Shown one piece after another: positions 1 through 10,800 of a DNA stretch of 64,000 nucleotides. A program made the position numbers and the translations under genes. Origin of the DNA: Mesorhabditis belari. Taxonomy: Eukaryota; Nematoda; Chromadorea; Rhabditida; Rhabditidae. The notes under the pieces were generated by a model. The model had not been told where the DNA came from. It worked only from the letters and a program-made list of their open reading frames with translations, and did no database searches. The stretch is from the NCBI GenBank assembly GCA_958450365.1, contig CAUEEP010000732.1:2721001-2785000 (forward strand). The letters run 5' to 3'. Each line of letters begins with the position of its first letter. Within the stretch, counting starts at the first letter, position 1.

Positions 1-780
1 TCAAAAACTAATTGCAGAAAGTATTGCGTTAAAGGCTTTACAATCAATAATCACTGACAAAATGCTGTAAAATTTAGCTACCATAAATACTGTAATAGTA
101 CCCCACCGCCCTCGTACAGTTGTAAAAGAAACCAAACCAATTGTAAAACAAATGACCTTGAAAAGCTCTTTTTTTTACTTCTAAGCACAAATCTTTGAGA
201 TTAAAAGTAGTCAAATAAAAGTCAAATAGTATATGCTTTATTCAATTGAATAGCGACGAAACAAGATCACAACAATCACCTACCGTAAATACTGTAATAG
301 TACCCCATCGCCCTCGTACAGTTTTGCGTAGTCGCAAAAGTTTTTTAGTATTTCATTTTTTCAAGGCGCCCTACTTCAAAGCCCGTACTTTCAAAAAATG
401 CGTCTTTGGTATCAAAAAATAGCTGAAATTCACGGCTATTTTTTGATACCTAAGCGCGTATTACATCATAAACCAGTGTCGAGAAAAACTCGTTCAAACC
501 TAGACTATGCAACACTCCGCAGCGTCATTATGGGGGTGGGGTACTATTACAGTATTTACGGTAGGTTCTTTGATTGTTCTTTGATTTAAACTTGGACTAC
601 GTAAAGCTCCTATAGAAACTTTTCTATTAGAATATTTACAATAGTTGAAAAGATATCTTGTCGTATAATAAATCGATGCTCTAAAATCTAATTATTTCAA
701 TTAAAAATAAAGCTAGCTAGATGGCTCATTGTTGACTTGAAAAATGAAAGAACCCGATTCTGTGATAGAAGAATTTCAAT
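1..780. other. Repeat-bearing left edge, no gene seen
   Basis: There is no convincing coding exon here. The stretch holds one full and one partial copy (left end only, about 79-122) of the small element that begins ACCGTAAATACTGTAATAG. It also has an AATAAAGCATATA-like LINE tail in reverse (about 226-242) and AT-rich unique sequence at 564-780. Further exons of the channel gene at 807-1274 should lie in this direction, but none is recognisable, so they are probably beyond the window. Confidence 0.6.
281..563. mobile_element. MITE family A, full copy
   Basis: The terminal inverted repeats read TACCGTAAATACTGTAATAG at the left and its reverse complement at the right. Inside is a hairpin made from a TATCAAAAAATAGC motif and its inverse, plus the repeated phrase GTAGTCGCAAAAG. 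The same body recurs at 7513-7774, 13592-13850 (right end lost) and 13934-14251, with a deleted copy at 7323-7422. There is no coding capacity. The TA at each end and the small size suggest a non-autonomous Tc1/mariner-type element; the superfamily is an inference. Confidence 0.8.
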
Positions 781-806
781 CTCATATCTTAATAACTTTT
801 CTTCAC

Positions 807-1274
807 CGTCATGAAAACCATTCCATTGTTGAGAAACGAGAGCATCACCAAATCATTGTAAGTGGGACGGGGACGGCTGTTCATTCTGAAAGCAAAATCT
901 TGATACTCAGATGATTTTAAAGTGTGACAAATTGTAGTTTTAAAGCCTTTAAAGCACTCTCTCGTTTCTGAATCGATATCTTTCTTGATACAAGTCACTG
1001 ACAGTAACAAATCACTGACATTTCTGTGAAGTACAGCTGTGGTATCCATGGTTCTTTCTTGATTTCTTGTCTCGATCTCCCGTATGATGTCACTCCACCA
1101 AAAGCACTTGAATTCCATTTCAAGCGCTCGTCTTTCCAGTTCTAAAAGTTTAAATATCGAATAAATCTAAAGCTTTGTTGAAAAAAGGTTGAAAAAAAGG
1201 GTTGAAAAGCTTTGCTTTCTAAAACAAACGACTTGCAATGATCCATGAAAAGTCAACGTTTGCGAGTCATCATC
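807..1274 (-). CDS. Fragment of a Cys-loop ligand-gated ion channel gene (three exons)
   Basis: Three minus-strand exons join in phase: 1230-1274, 1020-1141 and 807-885. They have good TTTYAG acceptors and GT donors (GTTTGT, GTCAGT, GTGAAG). The 82 residues carry the order of motifs expected in the extracellular domain of a pentameric ligand-gated channel: LTFHGSLQVNWKDERLKWN (the W-x-D-x-x-L-x-W element of beta strand 2), then GG, then WIPQLYF (equivalent of W-x-P-D), then an NGMVFMT strand. The Cys-loop, the four membrane helices and the signal peptide are not found nearby, so upstream exons (higher coordinates) and downstream exons (below position 1) must lie across long introns or be lost. 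It could be a pseudogene fragment. Family placement is by motif only; the ligand cannot be told. Confidence 0.55.
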
Positions 1275-3300
1275 CTGAAAATGATTTTTCGATTTGTTTG
1301 AATGTTTTGTTTTTTTCAAAACCATTTTCTCTAAATGTGTAACAAGAAGAAAAGCTGAGAGAGTGGTTGGGGAATCGCCCAAAATTTGGCGATCATAGGT
1401 GGATGATCCAAAAGTCGAGTTGATGATCCTAAAGATCGATTATTTCCATTCTTCTTTGTCACTTTTGTCACAGACTCTTTTTAGTTTGGATCAGGCTTAA
1501 TCTTTTACTTTGTGCTCAAAAATGTAAACAAAGCTAGCAATCCTAGCAATCCTAGCTGCTGCACGCAAATCTTTTGCTAGCTTTCCTAACTAGGGAATGT
1601 AGGTGGGCTTTTCGAAAGAGAACAAGCTTATCTGATAGAGTTTTTTACGCTCATTCCTATTTGGGGTTTAACTTTTCCGAAAGAGTTCTGTAACGCGAGA
1701 TATTTGGTGTACAAAATTTGACCCAATTTCGGTAGGTTTATAAGGTTTGCAGGCCTTCCCTTAAATTTGATCTGTTGTCCTAATCCTAATTTGATCTGTT
1801 GTCCTAGTATGCTGGCGCGTGAGTTTTTTTTGTTGATTGCTGGTTCGAATGCGCTTAATGCCGAATGCCAAAACATTTCTAAACACTTTTAATGATATTG
1901 CAAGAGGAAATAGTAAAATGCAAAGTATGAAGTTGAAATCTAGTAATTATGGCATCTTCAGCCTTAAATCATGAATAACATCATCAGTAAAAAGCAATTA
2001 TAAAAATACTTACCTTACAGATGTATATTTAAAGTCATTAAATCATTAAAACATATAATCATAAAATCATTGAATCATTAAATCATTAAATCATTAAACC
2101 ATTGAATCATTAAACCATTAAACCATTAAACCATTAAACCATTAAACCATTAAACCATTAAATCCTTGACATTAAATCATTAAATCATTAAATCATTAAA
2201 TCATTAAATCATTAAATCATTAAACCATTAAACCATTAAATCATTGAAACATTAAATCATTAAATCATTAAACCATTAAATCATTAAACCATTAAATCAT
2301 TAAACCATTAAATCATTAAACCATTAAATCATTAAACCATTAAATCATTAAATCATTAAATCATTAGATGATTGAATCATTAAACCATTAAATCACTAAA
2401 TCAATAAACCATTAAAACATTAAATGAATGAATGAATAACATCATCAGTAAAAAGCAATTATAAAAGTACTTACCTTACAGATGTATATTTTAAATCATT
2501 AAATCATTAAATCATTAAATCCCAATCATTTCTCTTAAACCCACTGTGATTCCATGATTTTCTGTTGATTGAAATCGCCGCTATTTTGACCGAAAACCAT
2601 TTGCGAGAAAAATAAAAACACGTTTGTAAAATCGGTCATCCTAAAAATTCGAAAATCAATTTTCAAACGATTTTAACACTAAAATAAACCTGATCTTCAT
2701 CGGGGAAATCGAAGGGGGAAAAGGGGGAAAGTTTTTCTTTTTTTTGGATCCAAAAACTCTAATCAATTCGATTGTTTATCGAAAATTGAAGGCATTGAAG
2801 GGACTTTGGATTGGTCATTTGATATGGGGAATTGTTGTGACAATCATCAAATTGTTTCGATTGAATGGCATTTGGGAAGATTTAGATACAGAATTCATAA
2901 ACCCACACATAAAACTGTCCAAATTAGTGCACCAGAAAGGGTGGGTTACCATTTTGTGCAAAATTATTGAATGGCATTTGAGCTTTGTGCTCAGACACAA
3001 ACGCGCGCTTCTGGCACCGTAAAAAAAGAGTAATTTCCTTAAAATGAAAGATTTTGAAAGTAGAATGGTAAAAGGTTTTGATAAAATGGCGTTTCTCTTT
3101 TTGAAATGATAAATTCAGTGTGCCAGAAAGTGGGTAGAGGAAAAAGAGAGAGGAAAAAGTACAAAAGAAAGCTACTGTACTGTACTGTACAACTGTAAAA
3201 AGTCTTCAAACGAAGGCTAATTTCCAATTTATTTGATCAACAGTTTATTTGATCGTTTATCCTACGAAAATCTCGATAAACAACAAAAGGAACAAGAATG
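1275..3300. other. Non-coding AT-rich stretch
   Basis: Apart from the minisatellite at 1970-2520, this stretch has only short shadow ORFs. The open frames at 2744-3022 on both strands have no splice or family support. The phrase GAATGGCATTT occurs twice (about 2863 and 2971), which suggests decayed repeat sequence. Confidence 0.5.
1970..2520. repeat. 8-bp minisatellite ATTAAATC/ATTAAACC bracketed by a direct repeat
   Basis: About 45 units of an 8-bp motif, alternating ATTAAATC and ATTAAACC, run from about 2040 to 2420 and resume near 2490. A unique sequence of about 55 bp, containing AACATCATCAGTAAAAAGCA and TTACCTTACAGATGTATATT, flanks the array at about 1970-2030 and again at about 2430-2490. 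A segment including the flank was therefore duplicated. Confidence 0.85.
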
Positions 3301-3304
3301 AGCA

Positions 3305-3790
3305 TTCTTGATGAGCACCCTATAGAATTGTGCGCAGAAAAAAAGCTCTTTTCTGTGAAATCTTATTTGATGCTTTAATTTTGAATATCTTTGATTCTCT
3401 TGTCCTTCCTCTAAAGATCGTTTTTGTGATTAAAAAGGGATGGAGCCCACTTTGTATTACTTTTCTTTGGCTTTGAAACACTGAAACAACGATTGATTCT
3501 ATTTGTTGTATTTTCTCGCTAGATTAGTGATTGTGCTAGATTCGAAATAAAATATCTAAATAATCATTGCCCCATCGGTACCCCTCGCACGCACTGCACA
3601 TTTTGGTGCGCAGTTGGTTCAGTGGTTCAGTTGCTCACCTGCCACGCGGGCGATCCGGGTTCGATCCCGGACTGAAAAGTAGGTGCAGTAGGTGCAGAAA
3701 AGTAGCCCCATCGGTGCCCTCTCACGCCCTGCAATTGAATTGAAGGTGAATTGAATACTACTAGCAATTAGAAAGACAAAAAACTAGACA
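3305..3790 (+). repeat. Dispersed repeat with tRNA-Gly-like tail (copy 1)
   Basis: This copy matches 23942-24187 plus 24558-24720 over about 400 bp. It starts near GCGCAGAAAAAAAGCTC, passes GGGATGGAGCCCACTTTGTA, and ends with a tRNA-like block. Copy 2 is split by an insertion. The order (body, then CCATCGGTACCC, then tRNA-like block) is shared, so it moved or was copied as one unit. Confidence 0.75.
3607..3676 (+). repeat. tRNA-Gly(GCC)-derived sequence
   Basis: The central part reads like tRNA-Gly: GGTTCAGTGG D-arm, CTGCCACGCGGG anticodon arm with anticodon GCC, and GGGTTCGATCCCG T-arm. The acceptor ends (GTGCGCA and ACTGAAA) do not pair, and the D-loop has extra bases, so it is unlikely to be a working tRNA. 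It belongs to the dispersed repeat around it. An intact A/B box promoter may remain. Confidence 0.7.
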
Positions 3791-4012
3791 TACCGTATTT
3801 TCTCTAATAGTAGTGCACCCAAAGCTTCGCCTAAATTCCTCGAAATCTCGAGAGCCGCTTATCAGAATCTATCGATGTGGGGTCGGAAAATGTAGCTGAC
3901 GATGAGATCTTGTGGGGGATTTGAGTGTTGAGCTTCTGGGAAAACTTTGGAAGCCGTAAATAGACACCAACTCGGCTCGCTTGGGTGCACTACTATTAGA
4001 GAAAATACGGTA
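3791..4012. mobile_element. MITE family B, 222-bp copy
   Basis: The ends are inverted repeats of TACCGTATTTTCTCTAATAG followed by TAGTGCACC. Inside are CTCGAGA, ATCGATGTGGGGTCGG and GTTGAGCTTCTGGG. Near-identical copies sit at 8942-9164, 24342-24558 and 25664-25883 (inverted), with a rearranged copy at 5606-6015. The target duplication is TA. Confidence 0.9.
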
Positions 4013-4204
4013 TCTAAATAATCATTGCTCCATCGGTACCCTCTCACGCACTGCACAAATTGGTTGTGCTTGTGTGTCTTTTTTTGATAGCACAATATTC
4101 GTGTAAATGTATTTCGTAAATGTACTTCCTAAATCTATTTCCAAAATTCCCATTCAGATTGAGAGATCGGCGCTGAAACGTGTGAATGTACCATTTTTAG
4201 TTTT

Positions 4205-4297
4205 CTTTCTTTTTTTTGTGAAAGTATTGTAGCAATATGTTATATGCTGTTATGATTATCTGATTCGCTTCGATTCGCCCCCTGAATAAAGCATATA
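4205..4297 (+). mobile_element. Truncated 3' end of a non-LTR retrotransposon
   Basis: This piece runs from TTTTAGTTTTCTTTC to GAATAAAGCATATA and matches the 3' ends at 5508-5606 and, inverted, 15965-16060. Only the 3' untranslated end survives, the usual result of 5' truncation on insertion. Confidence 0.7.
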
Positions 4298-4550
4298 CAG
4301 TGGTCCACAAAAGTAATGCCCCATTGCCATTCAAAAGGCCATTGCCATTCAAAAGGCCATTGCCATTCAAAAGGCCATTGCCATTTTTTGCAAAATGTAA
4401 TGTATACGGATAAATCTTATATTCTTGAAAAGTCGAGTCTTATAGTTAGATAAAAATACCCTACGCTTTTTCTGAAATGTCGATTTTGCAAGATTTCCTT
4501 ACAAAACATATTGTTGGATGGCAATGGGGCATTACTTTTGTGGACCACTG
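4298..4550. mobile_element. MITE family C with CAGTGGTCCAC ends
   Basis: The terminal inverted repeats are about 30 bp, starting CAGTGGTCCACAAAAGTAAT and ending with the exact inverse, flanked by TA on both sides. The left half has a tandem CCATTGCCATTCAAAAGG unit (about three copies). The corresponding junction near 15955-15975 lacks the element, so this is a clean TA-target insertion. Confidence 0.88.
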
Positions 4551-5000
4551 TATATATAATTTCCATTCGATCAGCTCAATTGTTTTGTATCATTGATTGA
4601 GCCTTGGGGTTTCTCATTGAATAATATCACAATTGAATTGATTATCTTGTTTATGGCTTGAAAATTATCGCCTTTATTACGGTAGTTTTCAAAAATAACT
4701 AGAAAATTTATTTATTCAATTCTATCATTTTTCTAGTTTATATAGGGTATTTTTGAAACAAGAAGAGTTTTCAGTGAAGCCCTTGTAATTCTCATTTAAA
4801 TCATACGCTTCACTGACCACATTTTCTTGTTAGAAACAAATTTTTCTATCGAAATTTTTTATAAATATTTATTTAAAGCACAGGAATGACTTGAATAATC
4901 ATTTTTGAAAAATGAAAAAGAAGAAAATCGAGAAAAAAGACGATTCACGATGCCAGCTAGCCGGAGGCCGGAGTCGAACCGTTTGAGGCTTCACTAAAAG
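4551..5000 (-). repeat. SINE-like repeat, copy 1 (inverted relative to 14921-15960)
   Basis: Read on the minus strand, this begins with a tRNA-like T-arm (GGTTCGACTCCGG, near 4966-4985). It continues through AATATTTATAAA, the CATTTTCTTG inverse and an AATTTTCTAGTTATTTTTG segment, and ends in a TA-rich tail. It is a clear inverted copy of the block at about 15000-15960, but lacks the mariner element found there. The tRNA-like head and simple tail suggest a SINE. Confidence 0.65.
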
Positions 5001-5129
5001 AAGCAAAAAAACGTTGTTTCCTTTCTTCTTCTATTCCAAATTATGAGACTAGACTTATAGTTTTTAATTAATTAAAACTTAATTAAAACTTAAACTTTAC
5101 AATCTAAACTTTTGATTTATTATGAGAAA

Positions 5130-5606
5130 TTATTATGATTTATTATTATTTATTCCCGTCTGGTATCTTCTCGTCTGTAGAAAAATTCAAAATTGTGGAA
5201 GTACCCGTAGTCCTAGAAGTAAACGTAGTGATTCTTATCAAAATTTCGGTCGGTTCCCATCATTTTTCCCTTTATCATTCTTTTGCGGACCGTATGAGTA
5301 GGATTTGGAATGATATTTTAGATAGTCCGTTCGTTCGTTTCGCTTACAGATAAATGAATTTTCCTACAGACGAGAAGCTCCCGTCTGGTGTCTGTAGGAA
5401 AATTGAAAGTATCTATAAACGAAATAGATCTTATTGCCATGTCAAATCTGCCCTATTCGTTAATCTTTTTGTACCTGTGTTTCCTAACTGTAGTCTTGCT
5501 GTACTATTTTTAGTTTTCTTTCTTTTTTTTTGTGGAAGTATTGTAGCAATATGTTATATGCGGTTATGATTATCTGATTCGCTTCTATTCCCTGAATAAA
5601 GCATAT
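5130..5606 (+). pseudogene. Non-LTR retrotransposon C-terminal fragment with 3' UTR
   Basis: The plus strand encodes a degraded end of a reverse-transcriptase ORF (pattern SFADRMSRIWNDI, like the S-F-x-x-R-x-x-x-x-W-N element that closes many LINE polyproteins). A 3' end finishing in AATAAAGCATATA follows. Stops and frameshifts break it. A longer copy with an internal duplication lies inverted at 15965-16600. No reverse-transcriptase core is present. Confidence 0.65.
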
Positions 5607-6015
5607 ACCGTATTCTCTCTAATAGTAGTGCGCATTACTATTTTTTCAACCCCCTCCTGGACCGCAATACTATTGAGGGGCACACTATTAGAGGGCACAC
5701 AAGAGGCACCATGGGAGGCACTACAGAGAGTGCCACGGCACCTGGTGCACCTAAGGGGCACCAGGCCATGGGCCAGCCCTATTGGACCCGGCCCCATTAG
5801 GGGCCCCGGGGACCTCTATTAGAGAGTGCACCTCTATTAGAGAGTGCACCTCTATTAGAGAGTGCACCTCTATTAGAGAGTGCACCTCTATTAGAGAGTG
5901 CACCTCTATTAGAGAGTGCACCTCTATTAGAGAGTGCACCTCTATTAGAGCGTGCACCTCTATTAGAGAGTGCACCTCTATTAGAGAGTGCACCTCTATT
6001 AGAGAGAATACGGTA
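5606..6015. mobile_element. MITE family B copy with an 18-bp terminal minisatellite
   Basis: The family B left end (ACCGTATTCTCTCTAATAG) opens the element and its right end (ATTAGAGAGAATACGGTA) closes it. The usual interior is replaced by GC-rich sequence containing GGGGCACACTATTAGAG, GGCACC repeats and CCCATTAGGGGCCCCGGGG. About 11 tandem copies of the 18-bp unit CCTCTATTAGAGAGTGCA follow (5812-6005). That unit is itself derived from the element's terminal repeat. Open frames in the array are a by-product of an 18-bp unit. Confidence 0.85.
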
Positions 6016-6647
6016 TATAATGTCGACGAGGTTTTCCTAAGTGTATTTGATCGTTTATCCTACAAAAATCTCGATAAACAATAAAAGAAACAAGAAAAAA
6101 AAAATCGATGAGCACCCTATAGAATTGGTATCAAATTGAGAAAATCAACATAAATACAATCAACAATGTAGAAAAATTAAGTGATATTTTTAAAAAAAAA
6201 TCCATAATATAAATAATTCAGAAATTTCTTGAAATTATTTTTATTTATTATAAAGAAATGCTTTCTCGATGATTTGACTGTTTCTCTTCGGATAAACGAA
6301 TCAATACACTTGCGTTTTGGTGATTGTTCTCTATCTAAACGTTTTAGTGATTGTTCTCTATCTTTTCAATACTTTGATCGTTTTTAAAAAAGTTTAGAAA
6401 CTTCAATAGATCATTTCTTCATTTTTTCCGTCTAATTGTCAATAGGTGTACAATGGAGAAAAGATATTTAACGACTACTTTTTAGGATCTCTTTCTACAG
6501 CTTGAATTTCCTAACTACAAACTACAAACTACAAGCTCTATCTCTTGGCTGAAGTGATCAAATCTCGTTTTCCCCGTTGCACCTATTGACAATCAAATCG
6601 ATATCAAAAAGTCTATTAAACTTGTAACAAAAACATCTATTTTTTTG

Positions 6648-7146
6648 GCGTTGATAATTGAAGGTTTTTTTTTATGTTTTTCTCAGCATCAATCATTCGA
6701 TTTTCACTATTTTAACACGTTGACGACAATGGCGTTTTTGCACAAACAATCGCATGGGACAACGTTGTTTTTTTCGACAAAAAATGTCACCTGACATCAG
6801 GTGACAATGTCCCAGGCGAACGAATATGTGTCAGACAGCATCAGGTGACAATGTCGTCAACGTGTTAACTATCATTCTACCGAGAAACAAATTACGCGTC
6901 GAATGATACAAAAATTAGCTCAAAATCTAATATCCACGCAAAGTTGTTGACTAAAAAACCTAAATCCCGCCTATTATTGGCAAGACTTAACCATTTGCCT
7001 CATAACTTTACATGGATATTATATTTTGAGTTGATTTTTGTATCATTCGACGCGCAATTTGTTTCTCTATCGGATGGTAGTTAAAATAGTCAAAATGAAA
7101 GGGTTTTTGCTGAGAAAAACACGAAAAATCTTCAATTGTCAACGGC
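6648..7146. mobile_element. Foldback element with about 120-bp inverted arms
   Basis: The left arm (from about 6648, interrupted by another insertion) and the right arm (about 7024-7146) are inverted copies. They share TTTTTCTCAGCA, AACAAATTRCGCGTCGAATG and ATACAAAAATYARCTCAAAAT. About 80 bp of unique spacer separates the arms. No coding sequence is visible. Confidence 0.8.
6712..6868. mobile_element. TTAA-flanked MITE, piggyBac-like ends
   Basis: TTAA is present at both ends. Next come inverted repeats CACGTTGACGACA and its inverse, and inside is a second inverted motif, GTCACCTGACATCAGGTGAC. The element is about 150 bp and sits in the left arm of the foldback element. The right arm has the same sequence with a single TTAA (about 7080), the expected empty site. 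TTAA targeting is the hallmark of piggyBac-type transposition. Confidence 0.85.
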
Positions 7147-7322
7147 AAAAAAAATTCTTTACAAGTTTTGTCAACTTTTTGGAAGCTTTTTTCAAGTTTT
7201 ACCTTTTTCGCATTCGAAAAGACAACACAATTCGTCGGCTCTTCCGATTTTCGATGTCTCGAAGAAAAGGGTAACCACCTAAAAAGGTATCTTTAAAAAC
7301 AATTTTCTTGTTTGATAATGGG

Positions 7323-7774
7323 TGCCGTAAATACTGTAAGTCTAAAACTCGTTCAAAACTAGACTACGCAACACTCCGCACCATCATTATGGGGGTGGGG
7401 TACTTTTACAGTATTTACGGTAGGTGCTTTTCATGTTTACAAATATCTAGGACAGAGAACCTGCTAGTCTATTCAGATTACGGTAGCATCTTAGGATTTA
7501 TGGTAGCCTTACTACCGTAAATACTGTAATAGTACCCCACCCCCATAATGACGCTGCGGAGTGTTGCGTAGTCTAGCTTTGAACGCGTTTTTCTCGACAC
7601 TGGTTTATGCTACAATGCGCGCTTAGGTATCAAAAAATAGCCCTGAATTACAGCTATTTTTTGATACCAAAGACGCATTTTTTGAAAGTACGGGTGCTTT
7701 GCAAAAAAATGAAATACTAAAAAACTTTTGCGACTACGCGACTGTACAAGGGTGCTATTAAAGTATTTACGGTA
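7323..7774. mobile_element. Two MITE family A copies
   Basis: A short internally deleted copy (7323-7422) keeps both ends. A fuller inverted-orientation copy (7513-7774) includes the TATCAAAAAATAGC hairpin. About 90 bp separates them. Confidence 0.8.
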
Positions 7775-7828
7775 AGTTTTTTGCAAATGAATTCTCATTG
7801 ATTTCGAACTTATCGAATACTTATCCAC

Positions 7829-10800
7829 TCACCAAAACATTTCCCTAAAAGCCGTTCGAAAATTCTCGTTTACCAGCGCGTAAATGATCGGATTGACGCA
7901 AGCCGACGAGATGCCGATTAAATGGCAGAAAATGTAGCTAAAAATGTTAGGATTTAAGTTTAGAATATGGTAATGAAGAAAATTGTTCGTATAATTACAT
8001 TGGTTGTGAATATGTGATCAGTTGAAAGCCGGCGAATAAACTGTAGAGATTCGCGGGTGCCCACGCAACAGCATAGATCAGCACAAGGATCGCCAAGAGA
8101 ATCAGAGCTTTTCTAGAAAAAAACTAATAGAATTCTAGCCAAGAAATATATAATACCAGCTGAAAAGCAATGTCTTTTGTCTTTTGTCAACGTAGCGCAG
8201 TCGGCAGCGTGCTTGTCTACGATCCACACCACCTACAAGACCTGGGTTCGACTCCCGGCTGTGTCATGACTTTAAAAAAAATGCTGTCATGCTTTTAAAA
8301 AAACGAAATATTAGATGCATAAGTACATAGAATTCAAGCCTAACAAATAGGTTTATAAATTTTTTTGAAAGCTTTATACATTTCTTTTCTTCAGTTTCGT
8401 TTAACTCAAACTTTGCCTAGTGATTCTCTGACTCTCTGACTGATTGACTTGACTAACTTGAATGAATATTTTAAAAATACCGTTTTCTTGTCGCATTTTA
8501 CTGTACTCCTTTTTCTCTTTTACAATTTTACCCTTTTTCTTTACCTCTTTTTACTTTGTACAATCGATCGTCGCCTTGTATCTGCTGGCAAGATGACTTT
8601 TGAGCGATTTCTGCAAAACATTTCCCATTTTTAGGCTTAGCTTATAGCTTATTTAGCTTAGAATATAGTAGATAATCAATATATAGTAGATAATAAATAT
8701 ATTATCTACTATATTCTAAGTTAAACATCCTTAATATCTAGTATCTAATATCTAACATCTAACATCTAATATCTAATATCTAATATCTAATATCTAAATA
8801 GCACTTACTTTATCGTTGTTCCAATCTGAAGATAGGCGTAGAGCAACGCGGTCAATGGTAACAAGTACTGGACACCGAAGACTGAAAAAAATGCCGATCA
8901 ATTTGAAGCTAGCTACGGGCTTTACATATAATTATATTATTTACCGTATTTTCCCTAATAGTAGTGCACCAAAAGCTTCGCCTAAATTCCTCAAAATCTC
9001 GAGAACCGCTTATCAGAACCTATCGATGTGGGGTCGGAAAATGTAGCTGACGATGAGATCTTGTGGGGGATTTGAGTGTTGAGCTTCTGGGGAAACTTTG
9101 TAAGCCGTAAATAGACACCAACTCGGCTCGCTTGGGTGCACTACTATTAGAGCAAAATACGGTAAATATTCAGTGCAAATTCTCACCAATCGTTGTATAG
9201 CCAAGTTTCCCAACGGGGAATTGTCGCCATTTCACCTCGTCCTCTCGGCAAATCACCGGAAATTCGAGATCACAATGTTCGAGCTGAAAAAAAAGATACT
9301 TTAGATTTATACTAATGTAATTATATTATAATTTTACTTAATTCTTCATTTTTCTCTTAGCAATAGTTATCTCTTAGAGAGTAAAAGTGAAGAATTGGAA
9401 TGAAAGTGCACGAAATAGAGTGTGTTTCCATTTTTAAGCACAAAGTACACCTGCTTAGTCTTGCATACTGTAAAAAATATACAAAATATAAAGCTAAATC
9501 ATTTTTACTAAATCATTTTAGGTGCTCAGGGGCAGCTCAGGTGCTCAGGGGCAGCTCAGGTGCTCAGGGGCAGCTCAGGTGCTCAGGGGCAGCTCAGGTG
9601 CTCAGGGGCAGCTCAGGTGCTCAGGGGCAGCTCAGGTGCTCAGGGGCAGCTCAGGTGCTCAGGGGCAGCTCAGGTGCTCAGGGGCAGCTCAGGTGCTCAG
9701 GGGCAGCTCAGGTGCTCAGGGGCAGCTCAGGTGCTCAGGGGCAGCTCAGGTGCTCAGGGGCAGCTCAGGTGCTCAGGGGCAGCTCAGGTGCTCAGGGGCA
9801 GCTCAGGTGCTCAGGGGCAGCTCAGGTGCTCAGGGGGCAGCTCAGGTGCTCAGGGGCAGCTCAGGTGCTCAGGGGCAGCTCAGGTGCTCAGGGGCAGCTC
9901 AGGTGCTCAGGGGCAGCTCAGGTGCTCAGGGGCAGCTCAGGTGCTCAGGGGCAGCTCAGGTGCTCAGGGGCAGCTCAGGTGCTCAGGGGCAGCTCAGGTG
10001 CTCAGGGGCAGCTCAGGTGCTCAGGGGCAGCTCAGGTGCTCAGGGGGCAGCTCAGGTGCTCAGGGGCAGCTCAGGTGCTCAGGGGCAGCTCAGGTGCTCA
10101 GGGGCAGCTCAGGTGCTCAGGGGCAGCTCAGGTGCTCAGGTGCTCAGGGGCAGCTCAGGTGCTCAGGTGCTCAGGGGCAGCTCAGGTGCTCAGGGGCAGC
10201 TCAAAATTCAGCCTCTACAGGGGATTATATAAATTCTCAACGTTGATTGAATTTGAGAAGATGGTGATAAGTTAGCAACATGAGAAATGCTCATCTTGTA
10301 GTCTGCTTTCAATTCTTGAGCGATTTCTGTGAGCTTGAACATCCCCATGTTCCCAGTAAACTCAAATACCCGGACATATGGTCGATCTCGTCTCCAAAAT
10401 GACCCATTTGCACCCTGCATTCATTTAGTGTCCCCATTTCCTTTTCCCATTCACTTTCTCTCTCGTTAAACACCCCTTTTTCCTCATTCATTACCACACT
10501 GACCACTCTCTGATGCAGTAATTTATGCTTTTTGGAACTGGGCTTTCTGAGAACTGGTACACCAAGAATACACCAAGAATACACCAAGAATACACCAAGA
10601 ATTCACCAAGAATTCATCAAGAATTCGTACCAGTTCAAGTCGATTACACTTTTCTAATCCACGACTTTTTATTGCAAGCATTATAAGCATAATTTTTACT
10701 TTTTAAAGCAAGCACTCCATTGTAATTTACGACTTTTTATAGAAATCCATTAAAAGTTTCATCAATTTTACGGTAAACAAGCCATTAAAGTTTTTTTTAG

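Noticed and set aside
5751..6084. TSIREC / HSLIEV repeat ORFs
   Set aside because: They are produced by amplified MITE terminal repeats (18-bp unit).
9400..10275. Three overlapping plus-strand ORFs of 228-291 codons
   Set aside because: They arise from a stop-free 19-bp tandem repeat; all frames give the same peptide cycle, and the array lies in an intron of a minus-strand gene.
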